DNA from: Pedobacter sp. PACM 27299
GTDB lineage: Bacteria; Bacteroidota; Bacteroidia; Sphingobacteriales; Sphingobacteriaceae
DNA length: 64,000 bases
Assembly: GCF_001412655.1 (NCBI RefSeq)
Contig: NZ_CP012996.1
Span: forward strand, 372,001-436,000
Reading direction: 5' to 3'
Shown: piece by piece, positions 17,906-26,697 of the stretch
Position numbering within the stretch: the first letter of the stretch is position 1
Layout: each line of letters opens with the position of its first letter
The notes under the pieces: model-generated
Databases searched by the model: none
What the model saw: only the letters and a program-made list of their open reading frames with translations
What the model was told of the DNA's origin: nothing
Position numbers and translations under genes: made by a program

Positions 17906-18739
17906 CTAAGCTTCTTGTAAAGCATTTAAGGCTTCATTTAAAAAGTTGGGTAAGATCAGACTTTGGGTCAGGCTGATTCTATTTGGATCGTCTACGCTAT
18001 TCAGCATATCCAGATATTTTTCTTCCCCGTGGTTTTCAATAATTGCTTTTTTCTTGTCATCCTGCAGGAGGTATAGCTTCATGCCTACTGGATCCGCTTC
18101 CGGGTGAAATTGTGTCCCCACAATTTCTGGTGTAAAGCGAATAGCCATCACACAACGCTCCAGATCTACATGCGGACGTTCTTTTTCTATGGCCAAAACT
18201 TCGGCTTCATTATTAGAAAAGAAAATATCTTCCGGATTTACCACCTGCCAGTCCCTGCTGTCTACCGTATAAAAAGGATTCGGTAATCCATTAAATATAG
18301 GATCATTCTCGCCTTCTTCAGTCAGGTAAATTGGAAAGATTCCAAAAGCGGTTGAACGTCTTTTGATCACTTTTCCTACGCCAAATTTCCTGCAGGCCAT
18401 TTGAAAAGAATGACAAATTAGGAAAACATGTTTCTTTTGATGTTCATTTTGCTGATTGAAAGCTTCCAATTCGTCCAATAAGGCAAAGAAATCATCTTCC
18501 CACTTTTTTCCTATGCCATCATAAGGACTTCCTGGGCCGCCACTCGAAATGTAAATGTCGTAACTGCGATCAGGGATCTCTCCTTTTAACCTCAAATCGA
18601 AAATATCAAAAGATAGGTTGATCGCCATTTCTTTCTGATAACGAAGCAAAACTTCTTGTATCCCGCGCATCCCCTGATTCGCGACTCCATTATTCATGTC
18701 AATTACAGCAACTCTAATGTTATTTTTATCCCTGGTCAT
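17906..18739 (-). CDS. Class I glutamine amidotransferase-like protein
   Basis: GATase1-fold protein of 277 residues similar to the glutaminase part of GMP synthase. The catalytic triad is complete: C109 (FLICHSFQM), H212 and E214 (TQFHPEAD); the oxyanion loop SGGPGSP is at 66-72. There is no synthetase domain, so it must hand ammonia to a partner or act as a hydrolase on gamma-glutamyl compounds. It starts 2 bp after the YbdK-type ligase gene, which strongly suggests the two act together. Substrate and product are not known. Confidence 0.85.
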   Translation of the reverse strand: MTRDKNNIRVAVIDMNNGVANQGMRGIQEVLLRYQKEMAINLSFDIFDLRLKGEIPDRSYDIYISSGGPGSPYDGIGKKWEDDFFALLDELEAFNQQNEHQKKHVFLICHSFQMACRKFGVGKVIKRRSTAFGIFPIYLTEEGENDPIFNGLPNPFYTVDSRDWQVVNPEDIFFSNNEAEVLAIEKERPHVDLERCVMAIRFTPEIVGTQFHPEADPVGMKLYLLQDDKKKAIIENHGEEKYLDMLNSVDDPNRISLTQSLILPNFLNEALNALQEA

Positions 18740-18741
18740 AT

Positions 18742-19842
18742 TTATCTGGCACCGATTAATGTTTGTGAGGTAATGTAATCTACCACCGATTCAAAGTTAC
18801 CATTTTGTTCGTAAACAGCCAATTGCCTGTCGGCACCTGTGCCGTTAGCCAATATCGTATGCACATATTTCAGGTCTTCTCTGCAGCCCAGATCATCTAC
18901 TACATCATCTACAAAATCGAGTAACTCTAATACGAGATTTCTGCAATTTACTTCCATTTCTTTTCCAAAATCGATCAGATTTCCATCGATCCCATACCTT
19001 GCTGCTCTCCATTTGTTCTCATTGATCAATGCCCTCGAATAGCTGATGAATTTCATATTTTGCAGGCGCAGCTTGTATAATTTTGCACATAATGCCTGAA
19101 ATAGGGCGACAAATGCCATCGTTTCATCAATTAACATCGGACAGTCGCAGATTCGGAACTCTATGGTTTCGAAAAATGGATGTACCCGAATGTCCCACCA
19201 AATCTTTTTAGCATTGTCAATACTATTGGTTTTGATCAATAGCTTCACATAGTTATCATAGTCCTCAATACTATTGAAAATATCAGGAATCCCTGTTCTC
19301 GGAAACTTGTCAAATATTTTCGTCCGAAAAGATTTATAGCCTGTATTTCTACTTTCCCAGAAAGGGGAATTTGTAGATAATGCGAACACATGGGGTAAGA
19401 AATAACGCACTTGGTTGGCAATATGGATCGCCAATTCCCTGGATTGGAATCCCACATGCACATGTAAACCAAAGATTAAATTGGACCTGGCTGCTTCCTG
19501 CAGCTCATTTACTATCTCGCTATAGCGCGGATGCTCGGTAATCAATTGCTTTTCCCAGTGTGAAAACGGGTGTGTGCCTGCGGCACCAATCCGTAAGCCT
19601 TGTTCTCCTGCCAATTGGGATACCGTATACCGTAACTGTGAAATTTCTGCGCGTGCCTGCTCTGTGTTTTTACAAATGCCAGTGCCCACTTCCACCACTG
19701 CCTGGTGCATCTCTGCCTTGACCTGATCTTTGTGTATTTTTTGTGCCGCCTCTACAATCTTTTGATCATGAGAGGTCAATTCGCGGGTTACAGGATCGAT
19801 GACCATGTATTCTTCCTCGACGCCAAGTGTGAAAATATTCAT
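18742..19842 (-). CDS. Carboxylate-amine ligase, YbdK/GCS2 family
   Basis: Member of the glutamate-cysteine ligase type 2 family (YbdK-like), enzymes that join an amine to a carboxylate using ATP. The N-terminal GVEEEYMVID with E9-E11 is the nucleotide/metal signature, and H127/H129 in FGLHVHVGFQ belong to the active-site strand. The length of 366 residues is usual. E. coli YbdK has only weak gamma-glutamylcysteine activity, so glutathione synthesis should not be assumed. It leads an amidotransferase and an ATP-grasp-like gene on the same strand. Confidence 0.9.
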   Translation of the reverse strand: MNIFTLGVEEEYMVIDPVTRELTSHDQKIVEAAQKIHKDQVKAEMHQAVVEVGTGICKNTEQARAEISQLRYTVSQLAGEQGLRIGAAGTHPFSHWEKQLITEHPRYSEIVNELQEAARSNLIFGLHVHVGFQSRELAIHIANQVRYFLPHVFALSTNSPFWESRNTGYKSFRTKIFDKFPRTGIPDIFNSIEDYDNYVKLLIKTNSIDNAKKIWWDIRVHPFFETIEFRICDCPMLIDETMAFVALFQALCAKLYKLRLQNMKFISYSRALINENKWRAARYGIDGNLIDFGKEMEVNCRNLVLELLDFVDDVVDDLGCREDLKYVHTILANGTGADRQLAVYEQNGNFESVVDYITSQTLIGAR

Positions 19843-20045
19843 CGTTTAATTTTTAGCTGTTGGTTCTTGGTTATTTATAGCTAAATAGGGTGGAGGCTGG
19901 TATTTAGCGGTTCTTTTATTTTTTCTTCTAATGGATAATTGGCTGCTATGCTCGGTTTTTATAATTGAGCCCTCCTGATGATGCGATCCTTAATGGCCCA
20001 TGACCTGGAGCATGTCAATCGATCTAATCCATACGCGATTTAAGC

Positions 20046-21011
20046 CTATACTTTCTCAATTAATGGAACACCAGCTGCAGAAGTGCGGATGTACTCACCC
20101 CAGGTCAGGTTGTCCTGACCATCTACCTGCGCTTTTGCGCGTTCTATAGCATACCTCGCAGAGGTTTCAACTACCCATTCAAAGTTTTCCAATCCTACAC
20201 TTGATACCTCTGCATCGGGTGCCGGATTACAAAAATCAATAGCATAAGGAATCCCATCTCTCACCGCAAATTCAACCGTGTTGAAGTCATAACCCAAATA
20301 TTCATTCAACTGGATCACATAATCATGAATGGTTTTCAATAACTTTTCACTCGAAGGAGGAGTATCTACGGAATACCTTAAATGCGCCGGATTTCTAGGC
20401 TCATACTGCATAATTTTTACATATTTTCCACCGATACAGTAACACCTGAAATATTCATCAAAAATGATTTCTTCCTGGAGCATCATGACTGTTTGCTTGG
20501 TTTTACTGTGTTTTTCAAAGAAATCTTCTTTGTCAGTAAGCTTATAAACTTCCTTCCAGCCGCCGCCATCGAAGGGTTTCATGTAGGCAGGGAAGCCTGT
20601 ATATTGAAAAATTCCTTCCCAATCCATTGGGAAAGCGAGATTGCTGAAAGAAGCTTCAGAAGTATCTTCAGGTTGGTCGTAAGAAGGGATTAAGGCGGTT
20701 TTTGGAACAGGGATACCTAGTTTAATTGCCAGTGCATTGTTGAAAAATTTCTCATCGGCACTCCACCAGAATGGGTTATTGATGACTGCCGTTCCGGTTA
20801 TTGCTGCATTTTTCATAGCGGCACGATAAAAAGGAACATCCTGAGAAATGCGGTCAATAATGACTGCATAATCTAATGGTCTGGCTTGAAAAATCTTGTC
20901 GATACTCACAAATTCAGCAATAATATCTTTTCCTTCTATTTCATTTACGCGCTTTATAAAGGCCGCAGGAAAGGATCTTTCCTGCCCGAATAAGATTCCT
21001 ATTTTTTTCAT
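20046..21011 (-). CDS. RimK-type ATP-grasp domain protein
   Basis: ATP-grasp ligase-like protein of 321 residues. Visible landmarks are K145 and the Gly-rich loop (YMKPFDGGGWKEVYK), Q179-E180 (MLQEEIIF) at the adenine-binding hinge, and E247, D259 and N262 (TVEFAV, YAIDFCNPAPDAE) as Mg-ATP ligands. The N-terminal GILFGQERSFPAAFIKRVNE is a Rossmann-like pre-ATP-grasp domain. It is separated from the neighbouring minus-strand genes by gaps of 214 and 203 bp that hold no gene, so it may have its own promoter. The amino acid or peptide substrate is unknown. Confidence 0.85.
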   Translation of the reverse strand: MKKIGILFGQERSFPAAFIKRVNEIEGKDIIAEFVSIDKIFQARPLDYAVIIDRISQDVPFYRAAMKNAAITGTAVINNPFWWSADEKFFNNALAIKLGIPVPKTALIPSYDQPEDTSEASFSNLAFPMDWEGIFQYTGFPAYMKPFDGGGWKEVYKLTDKEDFFEKHSKTKQTVMMLQEEIIFDEYFRCYCIGGKYVKIMQYEPRNPAHLRYSVDTPPSSEKLLKTIHDYVIQLNEYLGYDFNTVEFAVRDGIPYAIDFCNPAPDAEVSSVGLENFEWVVETSARYAIERAKAQVDGQDNLTWGEYIRTSAAGVPLIEKV

Positions 21012-21225
21012 TCGTTCAATGGTTTTTATAGATTTTCTACTAATGTTTTTGTTGGATACAGGTTAAATTCCATTGTTTTTTAAACAAAAAAAACAGGTTA
21101 ATGTTCTGTATGATATTAGTTTATAGTTGTTGCTGAGTTTAGTTTCTTACTGTCATTTAATGAAAAATATTTGATTTCATCATGGATTACCTATGCCTCC
21201 TCATGGAATAAGCCAGGTTATAGGA

Positions 21226-21930
21226 TCAGAGTTGCGAAATGTATGCAGGAAACATTTCCCGCCAGATCGGCCAGTCGTGGTCTGCATTTTCACGGATGTC
21301 CAGCCAGTGGTCAATTCCTTTGCCCGTTAATGTTGTCGAAAGCTTTTCATTGTCTGGTCTGCAGGGGTCTCGGTCTGTCGTTCCTAAAACAATTTTCATG
21401 TTCCATAACTCCCTATTTTGATCATGAGGTAAAAAGTCTATTGGGTTATTGAAATAAGCATCATCATTATAGAAGCCATCCAGTTGTCCCCGGATGTCAA
21501 AAATACCGCTCATGCTAAATAAATGGCTCACCAGCCAGGGATGCCGAAAAGCAAAATTTGCCGCATGATAACCACCAAAACTACATCCTGCGGTAATGAT
21601 TTTTCCCTTACCGGTTTCTTGCCTGGCAATAGGGGCAAGTTCTTTTAGAATCAGCTGATCGTACCAGATATGGTTCCTGATCCGGTCCGCAGGGCTAATG
21701 TTTTTATTGTACCAGCTCAATTTGTCAATACTGTCTACACAGTAAATTTTAACCTTTCCAGCATCAACAAACTGCTCCACGGATTCCAGTAATTTGAAAT
21801 CTTTAGGCTCATAATACCTCCCCATACTCGTAGGAAACAACACAATCGGGTAGCCACTTTCTCCGAAGGTCAATAGCTCAAAATCTGCGCTCAAATGCGG
21901 ACTATACCATTTTTTATAAGTCTCAACCAT
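21226..21930 (-). CDS. Alpha/beta-hydrolase, esterase family
   Basis: Soluble alpha/beta-hydrolase of 234 residues with no signal peptide. The nucleophile elbow is GCSFGG with S117; the acid is probably D186 or D188 (GTTDRDPC) and the base H218 (ENADHDW). It belongs to the broad esterase/enterochelin-esterase-like group. It is the most upstream gene of the minus-strand ligase cluster and is divergent, 156 bp away, from a second hydrolase at 22087. It could release or transfer an acyl or amide group in the product of the ligases; this is inference. Confidence 0.82.
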   Translation of the reverse strand: MVETYKKWYSPHLSADFELLTFGESGYPIVLFPTSMGRYYEPKDFKLLESVEQFVDAGKVKIYCVDSIDKLSWYNKNISPADRIRNHIWYDQLILKELAPIARQETGKGKIITAGCSFGGYHAANFAFRHPWLVSHLFSMSGIFDIRGQLDGFYNDDAYFNNPIDFLPHDQNRELWNMKIVLGTTDRDPCRPDNEKLSTTLTGKGIDHWLDIRENADHDWPIWREMFPAYISQL

Positions 21931-22037
21931 AATACAGAAATTAGCTGCTTTAAGGTATAAAAAAGTATTTTCAAACGCAAGGCAATATTTGTATTTCTTT
22001 CTATGAATCTGGCGTTTAAGTAAAATTATTAGCAGTC

Positions 22038-22069
22038 TTGAGGATGTTTTAGGAAGAATAGTACCTTTG
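22038..22069 (+). promoter_or_regulatory. Promoter of the plus-strand esterase gene
   Basis: Bacteroidota-type promoter: -33 element TTG at 22038-22040 and -7 element TACCTTTG at 22062-22069, spaced by 21 bases. The predicted transcript begins about 10-15 bases before the ATG at 22087, giving a very short leader. Confidence 0.7.
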
Positions 22070-22086
22070 CACGCTATACCATTGCT

Positions 22087-22989
22087 ATGTTACTTTCCAA
22101 AGTTGCCCGTACTCAGCATTCCATTAAGTCTGTCATTCTAAAAAGAGAAGTTGTGATTGATCTTTTTATCCCAAATGATTTACTTGGGAATGAAATTTTA
22201 AACTTGCTGCTTTTAAATGACGGGCAAGATGCGACATCCCTGGACCTGGAGCAGACTTTCACGGAACTTTATGATAAAAAAAGACTGGAACCTACCGTCC
22301 TGGTGGCGATCCATGCATCGGAAAACCGTACTCAAGAATACGGAGTTGCAGGTGCTCCTGATTTTCTCAACAGAGGTGCCTCTGCAGGTTTATACCGTGA
22401 TTTTGTATTTACCGAATTGCTGCCTTACATTCAAGAGCAGATAGGCATGCCAATCCTTGGAAAAAAAGGGTTTGCTGGATGTTCGCTTGGCGGGATTTCA
22501 GCATTTGATATCGTCTGGAATAATGCCGAATATTTTGACCTTGCAGGCGTATTTTCTGGCGCGTTCTGGTGGCGCAAAAAAGACCTTAAAGATGGATATA
22601 CAGATGAGGATCGCATTGTACATCAAATGATTAGGGAGGCAGATGGGATAGAAAAATTAGCTGTGGATCAAGCGCCTGCTGCCAGGATTCCAGAGGCCAG
22701 CAGTGTTGCTGAGGGAAATCCTGTTTCCGAAACAGGGGGCAGTCCGAAGCTTAAATTCTGGCTCATGACTGGAACGGAAGATGAAACAGCCGATAGGAAT
22801 CACAACTTAATCATCGATTCCATTGATGATACGATAGATATCATTAAAGAACTGCTGAAAAAAGGATACCAGCGTCCTGAAAACATCACCTATTACGAAA
22901 TGGTAGGAGGCAAGCATGATGTCGAAACATGGTCTAAAGTAATGCCGGCTTTTCTTTGCTGGGCTTTTGGTCGGAAAAACGCGCTGTAG
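22087..22989 (+). CDS. Alpha/beta-hydrolase, esterase D/enterochelin-esterase-like
   Basis: A 300-residue esterase-family hydrolase without signal peptide. The catalytic Ser is S133 (GFAGCSLGGISAF), the probable acid D232 (TGTEDET) and the base H277 (GGKHDVETW). A Pro/Ala/Ser/Glu-rich insert, about residues 192-220, has no counterpart in the sister hydrolase at 21226. The two hydrolases diverge from a shared 156-bp region. Its last 56 bp overlap the 3' end of the opposite-strand NAD(P)-binding gene, so transcription of the two collides. Confidence 0.85.
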   Translation: MLLSKVARTQHSIKSVILKREVVIDLFIPNDLLGNEILNLLLLNDGQDATSLDLEQTFTELYDKKRLEPTVLVAIHASENRTQEYGVAGAPDFLNRGASAGLYRDFVFTELLPYIQEQIGMPILGKKGFAGCSLGGISAFDIVWNNAEYFDLAGVFSGAFWWRKKDLKDGYTDEDRIVHQMIREADGIEKLAVDQAPAARIPEASSVAEGNPVSETGGSPKLKFWLMTGTEDETADRNHNLIIDSIDDTIDIIKELLKKGYQRPENITYYEMVGGKHDVETWSKVMPAFLCWAFGRKNAL

Positions 22990-23641
22990 CAATTTTTTCA
23001 ATTTCATCTGAAGGGTAAATAAATACACCCTCTTTAGTCGTTAAAGACATCTTTAACATCGCTAAAGCCACATGCTCCACCTTTATACTTCTATATTTTC
23101 GTAGAGCTCCCACCATGATAGGGTTTAAAAAGCGCATCAGGCCAATCATCAATCCCTCTGTCGGGCGATGTTCCTCCCGATCGCCATCTAATACAGAAGG
23201 TCGGTAAATATGAATACTTTTGAAAGGAATACTTTGCAGATCTCGCTCTGTCTCCCCTTTAGTGCGGGAATAGAAAATACTGGAATTGGGATTAGCGCCC
23301 ATAGAAGAGACCAAATGATACTGAGAAGCACCATTTGCCTCTGCAACAGCCGCCGCATCCAAAGGATATAAATAATCAATTTTCCGGTACTGCGCCACAT
23401 CCGGGGTTTTACTTTTTGTGGTTCCCAGACAGCAAAACACCACATTTCCCTGAATTTCTGATCCATAATCGTTCAATCGGTCGAAATCTACCACCAACTG
23501 CTCCAGTTTAGGATGTTCGCGATTTAGTTTCTTTCTAACCAGCACCAAAACAGCCGTATAATCCGGACTATCGAGCAGTTGCATTAACAAACTCGTCCCG
23601 ATTAAACCACTCGCACCAAGTATTACTGCTTTTTTCTTCAT
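22934..23641 (-). CDS. NAD(P)-binding Rossmann-fold (atypical SDR) protein
   Basis: Atypical short-chain dehydrogenase of 235 residues, similar to HTATIP2/NmrA-like NAD(P)-binding proteins. The nucleotide loop GASGLIG is at 9-15 and VSSMGAN plus FYSRTKGETE supply the Ser and the Tyr-x3-Lys pair of the SDR active site. The substrate is unknown. The 3' end overlaps the convergent esterase gene by 56 bp. The start is set by MKKKAVILGASG, the usual N-terminus. Confidence 0.83.
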   Translation of the reverse strand: MKKKAVILGASGLIGTSLLMQLLDSPDYTAVLVLVRKKLNREHPKLEQLVVDFDRLNDYGSEIQGNVVFCCLGTTKSKTPDVAQYRKIDYLYPLDAAAVAEANGASQYHLVSSMGANPNSSIFYSRTKGETERDLQSIPFKSIHIYRPSVLDGDREEHRPTEGLMIGLMRFLNPIMVGALRKYRSIKVEHVALAMLKMSLTTKEGVFIYPSDEIEKIATARFSDQKPSKEKPALL

Positions 23642-23836
23642 GTTGAATTTTTATAGGACAATTTCATTTTTAGCACAAACCGTTTGTTTTTTTGGAATAA
23701 GTGCCAATTGGTTTTTCTGCTGCTCCAAAGTACAAATTCCCTCCTGTAGCTGCAATAAACCTTTATAATAAAACGGTCATTGTTATGGTAATATAAAACG
23801 CGCGTTATTTTTCATTATTTGCTCTTAACTAATTGA

Positions 23837-23866
23837 TTGATATGTCGATAATAAACTGTATCTTTG
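23837..23866 (+). promoter_or_regulatory. Promoter of typA
   Basis: -33 element TTG (23837-23839) and a perfect -7 element TATCTTTG (23859-23866) with a 19-base spacer, 22 bp before the typA start. This is the canonical Bacteroidota sigma-A pattern. The remaining 190 bp between the NAD(P)-binding gene and this promoter shows no gene; it includes ACAAAC-C-GTTTGT at 23675-23687. Confidence 0.75.
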
Positions 23867-23888
23867 CGCAAAAATTTACACGCATTTT

Positions 23889-25685
23889 ATGCAAAAAATA
23901 AGAAATATAGCTATCATAGCACACGTTGACCACGGCAAAACTACACTGGTTGATAAGATCTTACACTCTTGTTCAATCTTCCGTGATAACGAACAATCCG
24001 GAGATTTAATACTTGACAATAACGATTTGGAACGTGAACGTGGTATTACCATCGTTTCCAAAAACGTATCTGTGATGTACAAGGATGTAAAAATCAACAT
24101 TATTGATACCCCTGGTCACGCCGATTTTGGTGGTGAAGTAGAACGTGTATTGAAAATGGCTGATGGAGTATTGTTATTGTGTGATGCTTTTGAAGGTGCA
24201 ATGCCTCAAACTCGTTTCGTTACACAAAAAGCTTTAGCCCTTGGTTTAAAACCGATCGTTGTTGTAAACAAAGTAGATAAAGAAAACTGTCGTCCTGAAG
24301 AAGTTTATGAGCAAATCTTTGAATTGTTCTTCAACCTTGAGGCTACAGAAGATCAATTAGATTTCCCTGTAATCTACGGTTCATCGAAACAAGGATGGAT
24401 GAGTACAGACTGGCAAAAACCTACTACTGATATCTTCGCATTATTAGATGCTGTAGTAGCTAACATTCCCCCTGCACCAACAAATGAAGGTACATTACAA
24501 ATGCAGATTACCTCTTTAGATTATTCATCTTTCGTAGGTCGTATCGCAGTTGGACGTGTTCACCGCGGTTCAATTAAAGAAAACCAACCGGTTACTTTGA
24601 TCAAACGTGACGGTAAAACTGTTAAATCAAGAGTAAAAGAATTATATACGTTCGAAGGTCTTGGAAAAATCCGTGCTACTGAAGTAAGATCTGGTGATAT
24701 CTGCGCTGTTGTAGGTATTGAAGGATTTGATATCGGTGATACTATCGCAGATTTCGAAGCTCCAGAGCAATTGCCAGTAATTAAAATTGATGAGCCAACA
24801 ATGAACATGTTGTTCACCATCAATAACTCACCATTCTTCGGTAAAGAAGGTAAATTTGTAACGTCTCAACGTATCAAAGAACGTCTTTACAAAGAAATGG
24901 AGAAAAACTTAGCCCTTAAAGTAGTGGAAACTGAATCTCCAGATGCTTACTTAGTGTATGGTAGAGGTATTCTCCATTTATCAGTATTGATCGAAACGAT
25001 GCGTCGTGAAGGTTATGAGCTTCAGGTAGGTCAGCCACAGGTAATCATTAAAGAAATTGATGGTAAAAAATGTGAGCCTATTGAAACTTTAATCGTTGAC
25101 GTTCCTGGTGAAGTTGCTGGTAAAGTAATTGAATTGGTAACACAACGTAAAGGTGAATTGTTGATCATGGAGCCTAAAGGAGATTTACAGCATTTAGAGT
25201 TTGAAATCCCTGCACGTGGTATCATCGGATTAAGAAATAACGTATTAACTGCCACTGGTGGTGAAGCGATTATGGCTCACCGTTTCAAAGCTTATGAGCC
25301 TTGGAAAGGTGTAATCCCTGGAAGATTAAACGGTGTATTAGTTTCAATGGAAAAAGGTAGTACTACTGCTTATTCAATTGATAAACTACAAGATCGTGGA
25401 CGTTTCTTCGTTGATCCAGGTGTTGACGTTTATGAAGGTCAGATTATGGGTGAACACATCCGTGACAATGACTTAGTAGTAAACATCGTTAAAGGTAAAG
25501 CTTTAACCAACATGCGTGCTTCAGGTACTGATGATAGCAACCGTATTGCTCCGGCAATTAAGTTCTCTCTGGAAGAAGCTATGGAATACATCCAGGCTGA
25601 TGAGTACATTGAAGTTACTCCATTGAGCATGCGTTTACGTAAGATTCACTTAACTGAAGCTGCACGTAAAAACAACAAAAACTAA
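23889..25685 (+). CDS. typA: Ribosome-associated translational GTPase TypA/BipA
   Basis: Elongation-factor-like GTPase that binds 70S ribosomes and supports assembly or stress adaptation. G-domain motifs are complete: G1 AHVDHGKTTL, G3 DTPGHADF, G4 NKVD; the effector-region ERERGITI is present. The EF-G-like domains III and V and the C-terminal BipA-specific domain follow to residue 598, the normal length. It has a strong promoter and a strong terminator and therefore forms a single-gene unit. Codon usage is biased to highly expressed forms (many CGT Arg and GGT Gly codons). Confidence 0.97.
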   Translation: MQKIRNIAIIAHVDHGKTTLVDKILHSCSIFRDNEQSGDLILDNNDLERERGITIVSKNVSVMYKDVKINIIDTPGHADFGGEVERVLKMADGVLLLCDAFEGAMPQTRFVTQKALALGLKPIVVVNKVDKENCRPEEVYEQIFELFFNLEATEDQLDFPVIYGSSKQGWMSTDWQKPTTDIFALLDAVVANIPPAPTNEGTLQMQITSLDYSSFVGRIAVGRVHRGSIKENQPVTLIKRDGKTVKSRVKELYTFEGLGKIRATEVRSGDICAVVGIEGFDIGDTIADFEAPEQLPVIKIDEPTMNMLFTINNSPFFGKEGKFVTSQRIKERLYKEMEKNLALKVVETESPDAYLVYGRGILHLSVLIETMRREGYELQVGQPQVIIKEIDGKKCEPIETLIVDVPGEVAGKVIELVTQRKGELLIMEPKGDLQHLEFEIPARGIIGLRNNVLTATGGEAIMAHRFKAYEPWKGVIPGRLNGVLVSMEKGSTTAYSIDKLQDRGRFFVDPGVDVYEGQIMGEHIRDNDLVVNIVKGKALTNMRASGTDDSNRIAPAIKFSLEEAMEYIQADEYIEVTPLSMRLRKIHLTEAARKNNKN

Positions 25686-25711
25686 TCCGCTTCTAGCAAG
25701 ATTAATATTTT

Positions 25712-25753
25712 GAAAAAGCCCCTGAACTTCATGTTCAGGGGCTTTTTCTATTT
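25712..25753 (+). terminator. Intrinsic terminator of typA
   Basis: Perfect 16-bp stem: GAAAAAGCCCCTGAAC (25712-25727) with its complement at 25733-25748, loop TTCAT, ending in a T-rich arm. It lies 27 bp after the typA stop codon. Confidence 0.95.
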
Positions 25754-25838
25754 AGAAGTCATAAGTCTATAGGCGATCAGGTATAGCCCCTTCTTTTTTC
25801 TTAGTTTTGTGCATTATAAAACATAAATACAAGCTCAG

Positions 25839-26555
25839 ATGGAATCATTGAAAGGAAAAAATGCAATCATTACCGGTGCCGGAAAAGGACTTGGACGTGC
25901 CGTTGCTATCGCTTTAGCACAAGAAGGTGTAAACGTAGGTTTAGCCGCAAGAACACTTGCCGATTTGGAAAAAGTTGCTGCAGAACTTGCACAATATGGT
26001 GTTAAAACGGCAATCGCAACAATGGATGTTTCCGATATCAATGGTGTAAATACCGCCGTGGAATCTTTAAAATCGGAACTGGGTGCAATTGATATCCTGA
26101 TCAATAACGCCGGAATCGGTACCTTCGGATCATTCATGGAACTGGAGCCAGCGAAATGGGAAGAAATTATAAAAGTGAACCTTTTAGGTCCTTACTATGT
26201 GACACGTGCTGTACTTCCTGAAATGATCGAAAGAAAAACTGGTGATATCATCAACGTATCTTCAACCGCAGGAAAAAATGGAGCAGCAGTAACGAGTGCC
26301 TACAGTGCCTCTAAATTCGGACTAATTGGAATGTCTGAATCCTTAATGCAGGAAGGCCGTAAACACAACATTCGTGTCACTACTTTAGTGCCAAGCACAG
26401 TTGCTACAGATATGGCAATCGACCTGAAACTAACTGATGGTAACCCTGATCGCGTGATGCAGGCAGAAGATTTTGCAGAATTTGTAATAGCTCAATTGAA
26501 GCTAAACCGCAGGGTATTTGTGAAAGAAGCCGCATTGTGGTCTACTAATCCATAG
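25839..26555 (+). CDS. 3-ketoacyl-ACP reductase-like SDR
   Basis: Classical short-chain dehydrogenase/reductase, 238 residues, of the FabG-like group. The NADP-binding loop TGAGKGLG is at 12-19, NNAG at 89-92, and the catalytic residues are S142, Y155 and K159 (SAYSASKFG). It stands alone between two terminators, so it is probably not the fatty-acid-synthesis FabG, which normally lies with acpP/fabF. A possible -7 box TAGTTTTG is at 25802-25809, without a clear -33 partner. Confidence 0.88.
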   Translation: MESLKGKNAIITGAGKGLGRAVAIALAQEGVNVGLAARTLADLEKVAAELAQYGVKTAIATMDVSDINGVNTAVESLKSELGAIDILINNAGIGTFGSFMELEPAKWEEIIKVNLLGPYYVTRAVLPEMIERKTGDIINVSSTAGKNGAAVTSAYSASKFGLIGMSESLMQEGRKHNIRVTTLVPSTVATDMAIDLKLTDGNPDRVMQAEDFAEFVIAQLKLNRRVFVKEAALWSTNP

Positions 26556-26651
26556 TTTTCAAAAGAAACAGCACAAGGATCTTTCAAAAAGCAGATGACT
26601 AGCTTTGATCATTGGCTCAGCTATCTTTGAAAAGATCAAAAACAATATAAT

Positions 26652-26684
26652 AAAGGGAGGAGCGAAAAGCTTTTCCCTTTTCCT
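26652..26684 (+). terminator. Probable intrinsic terminator after the SDR gene
   Basis: Arms 26652-26663 (AAAGGGAGGAGC) and 26669-26680 (GCTTTTCCCTTT) pair over 12 positions in plus-strand RNA if two G-U pairs are allowed, with loop GAAAA and a following TCCT. It is located between the convergent SDR (+) and glycosyltransferase (-) genes. Confidence 0.6.
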
Positions 26685-26697
26685 GCAAAATGAAAAC

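Noticed and set aside
18742..19842. Reading the YbdK-type ligase as a glutathione synthesis gene
   Set aside because: The family includes members with weak or different activity, and no canonical glutathione synthetase context is present, so the specific function was not claimed.
19843..20045. A precursor peptide for the ATP-grasp ligases, as in ribosomal peptide clusters
   Set aside because: Reading both strands of the two gaps in the cluster (19843-20045 and 21012-21225) gave only ORFs of about 15 codons or fewer with no repeated or conserved motif, so a graspetide-type system is not supported.
23675..23687. ACAAAC-C-GTTTGT followed by a T-run as a terminator
   Set aside because: The loop would be one base unless the stem is shortened to 5 bp, and it lies upstream rather than downstream of the flanking minus-strand gene.
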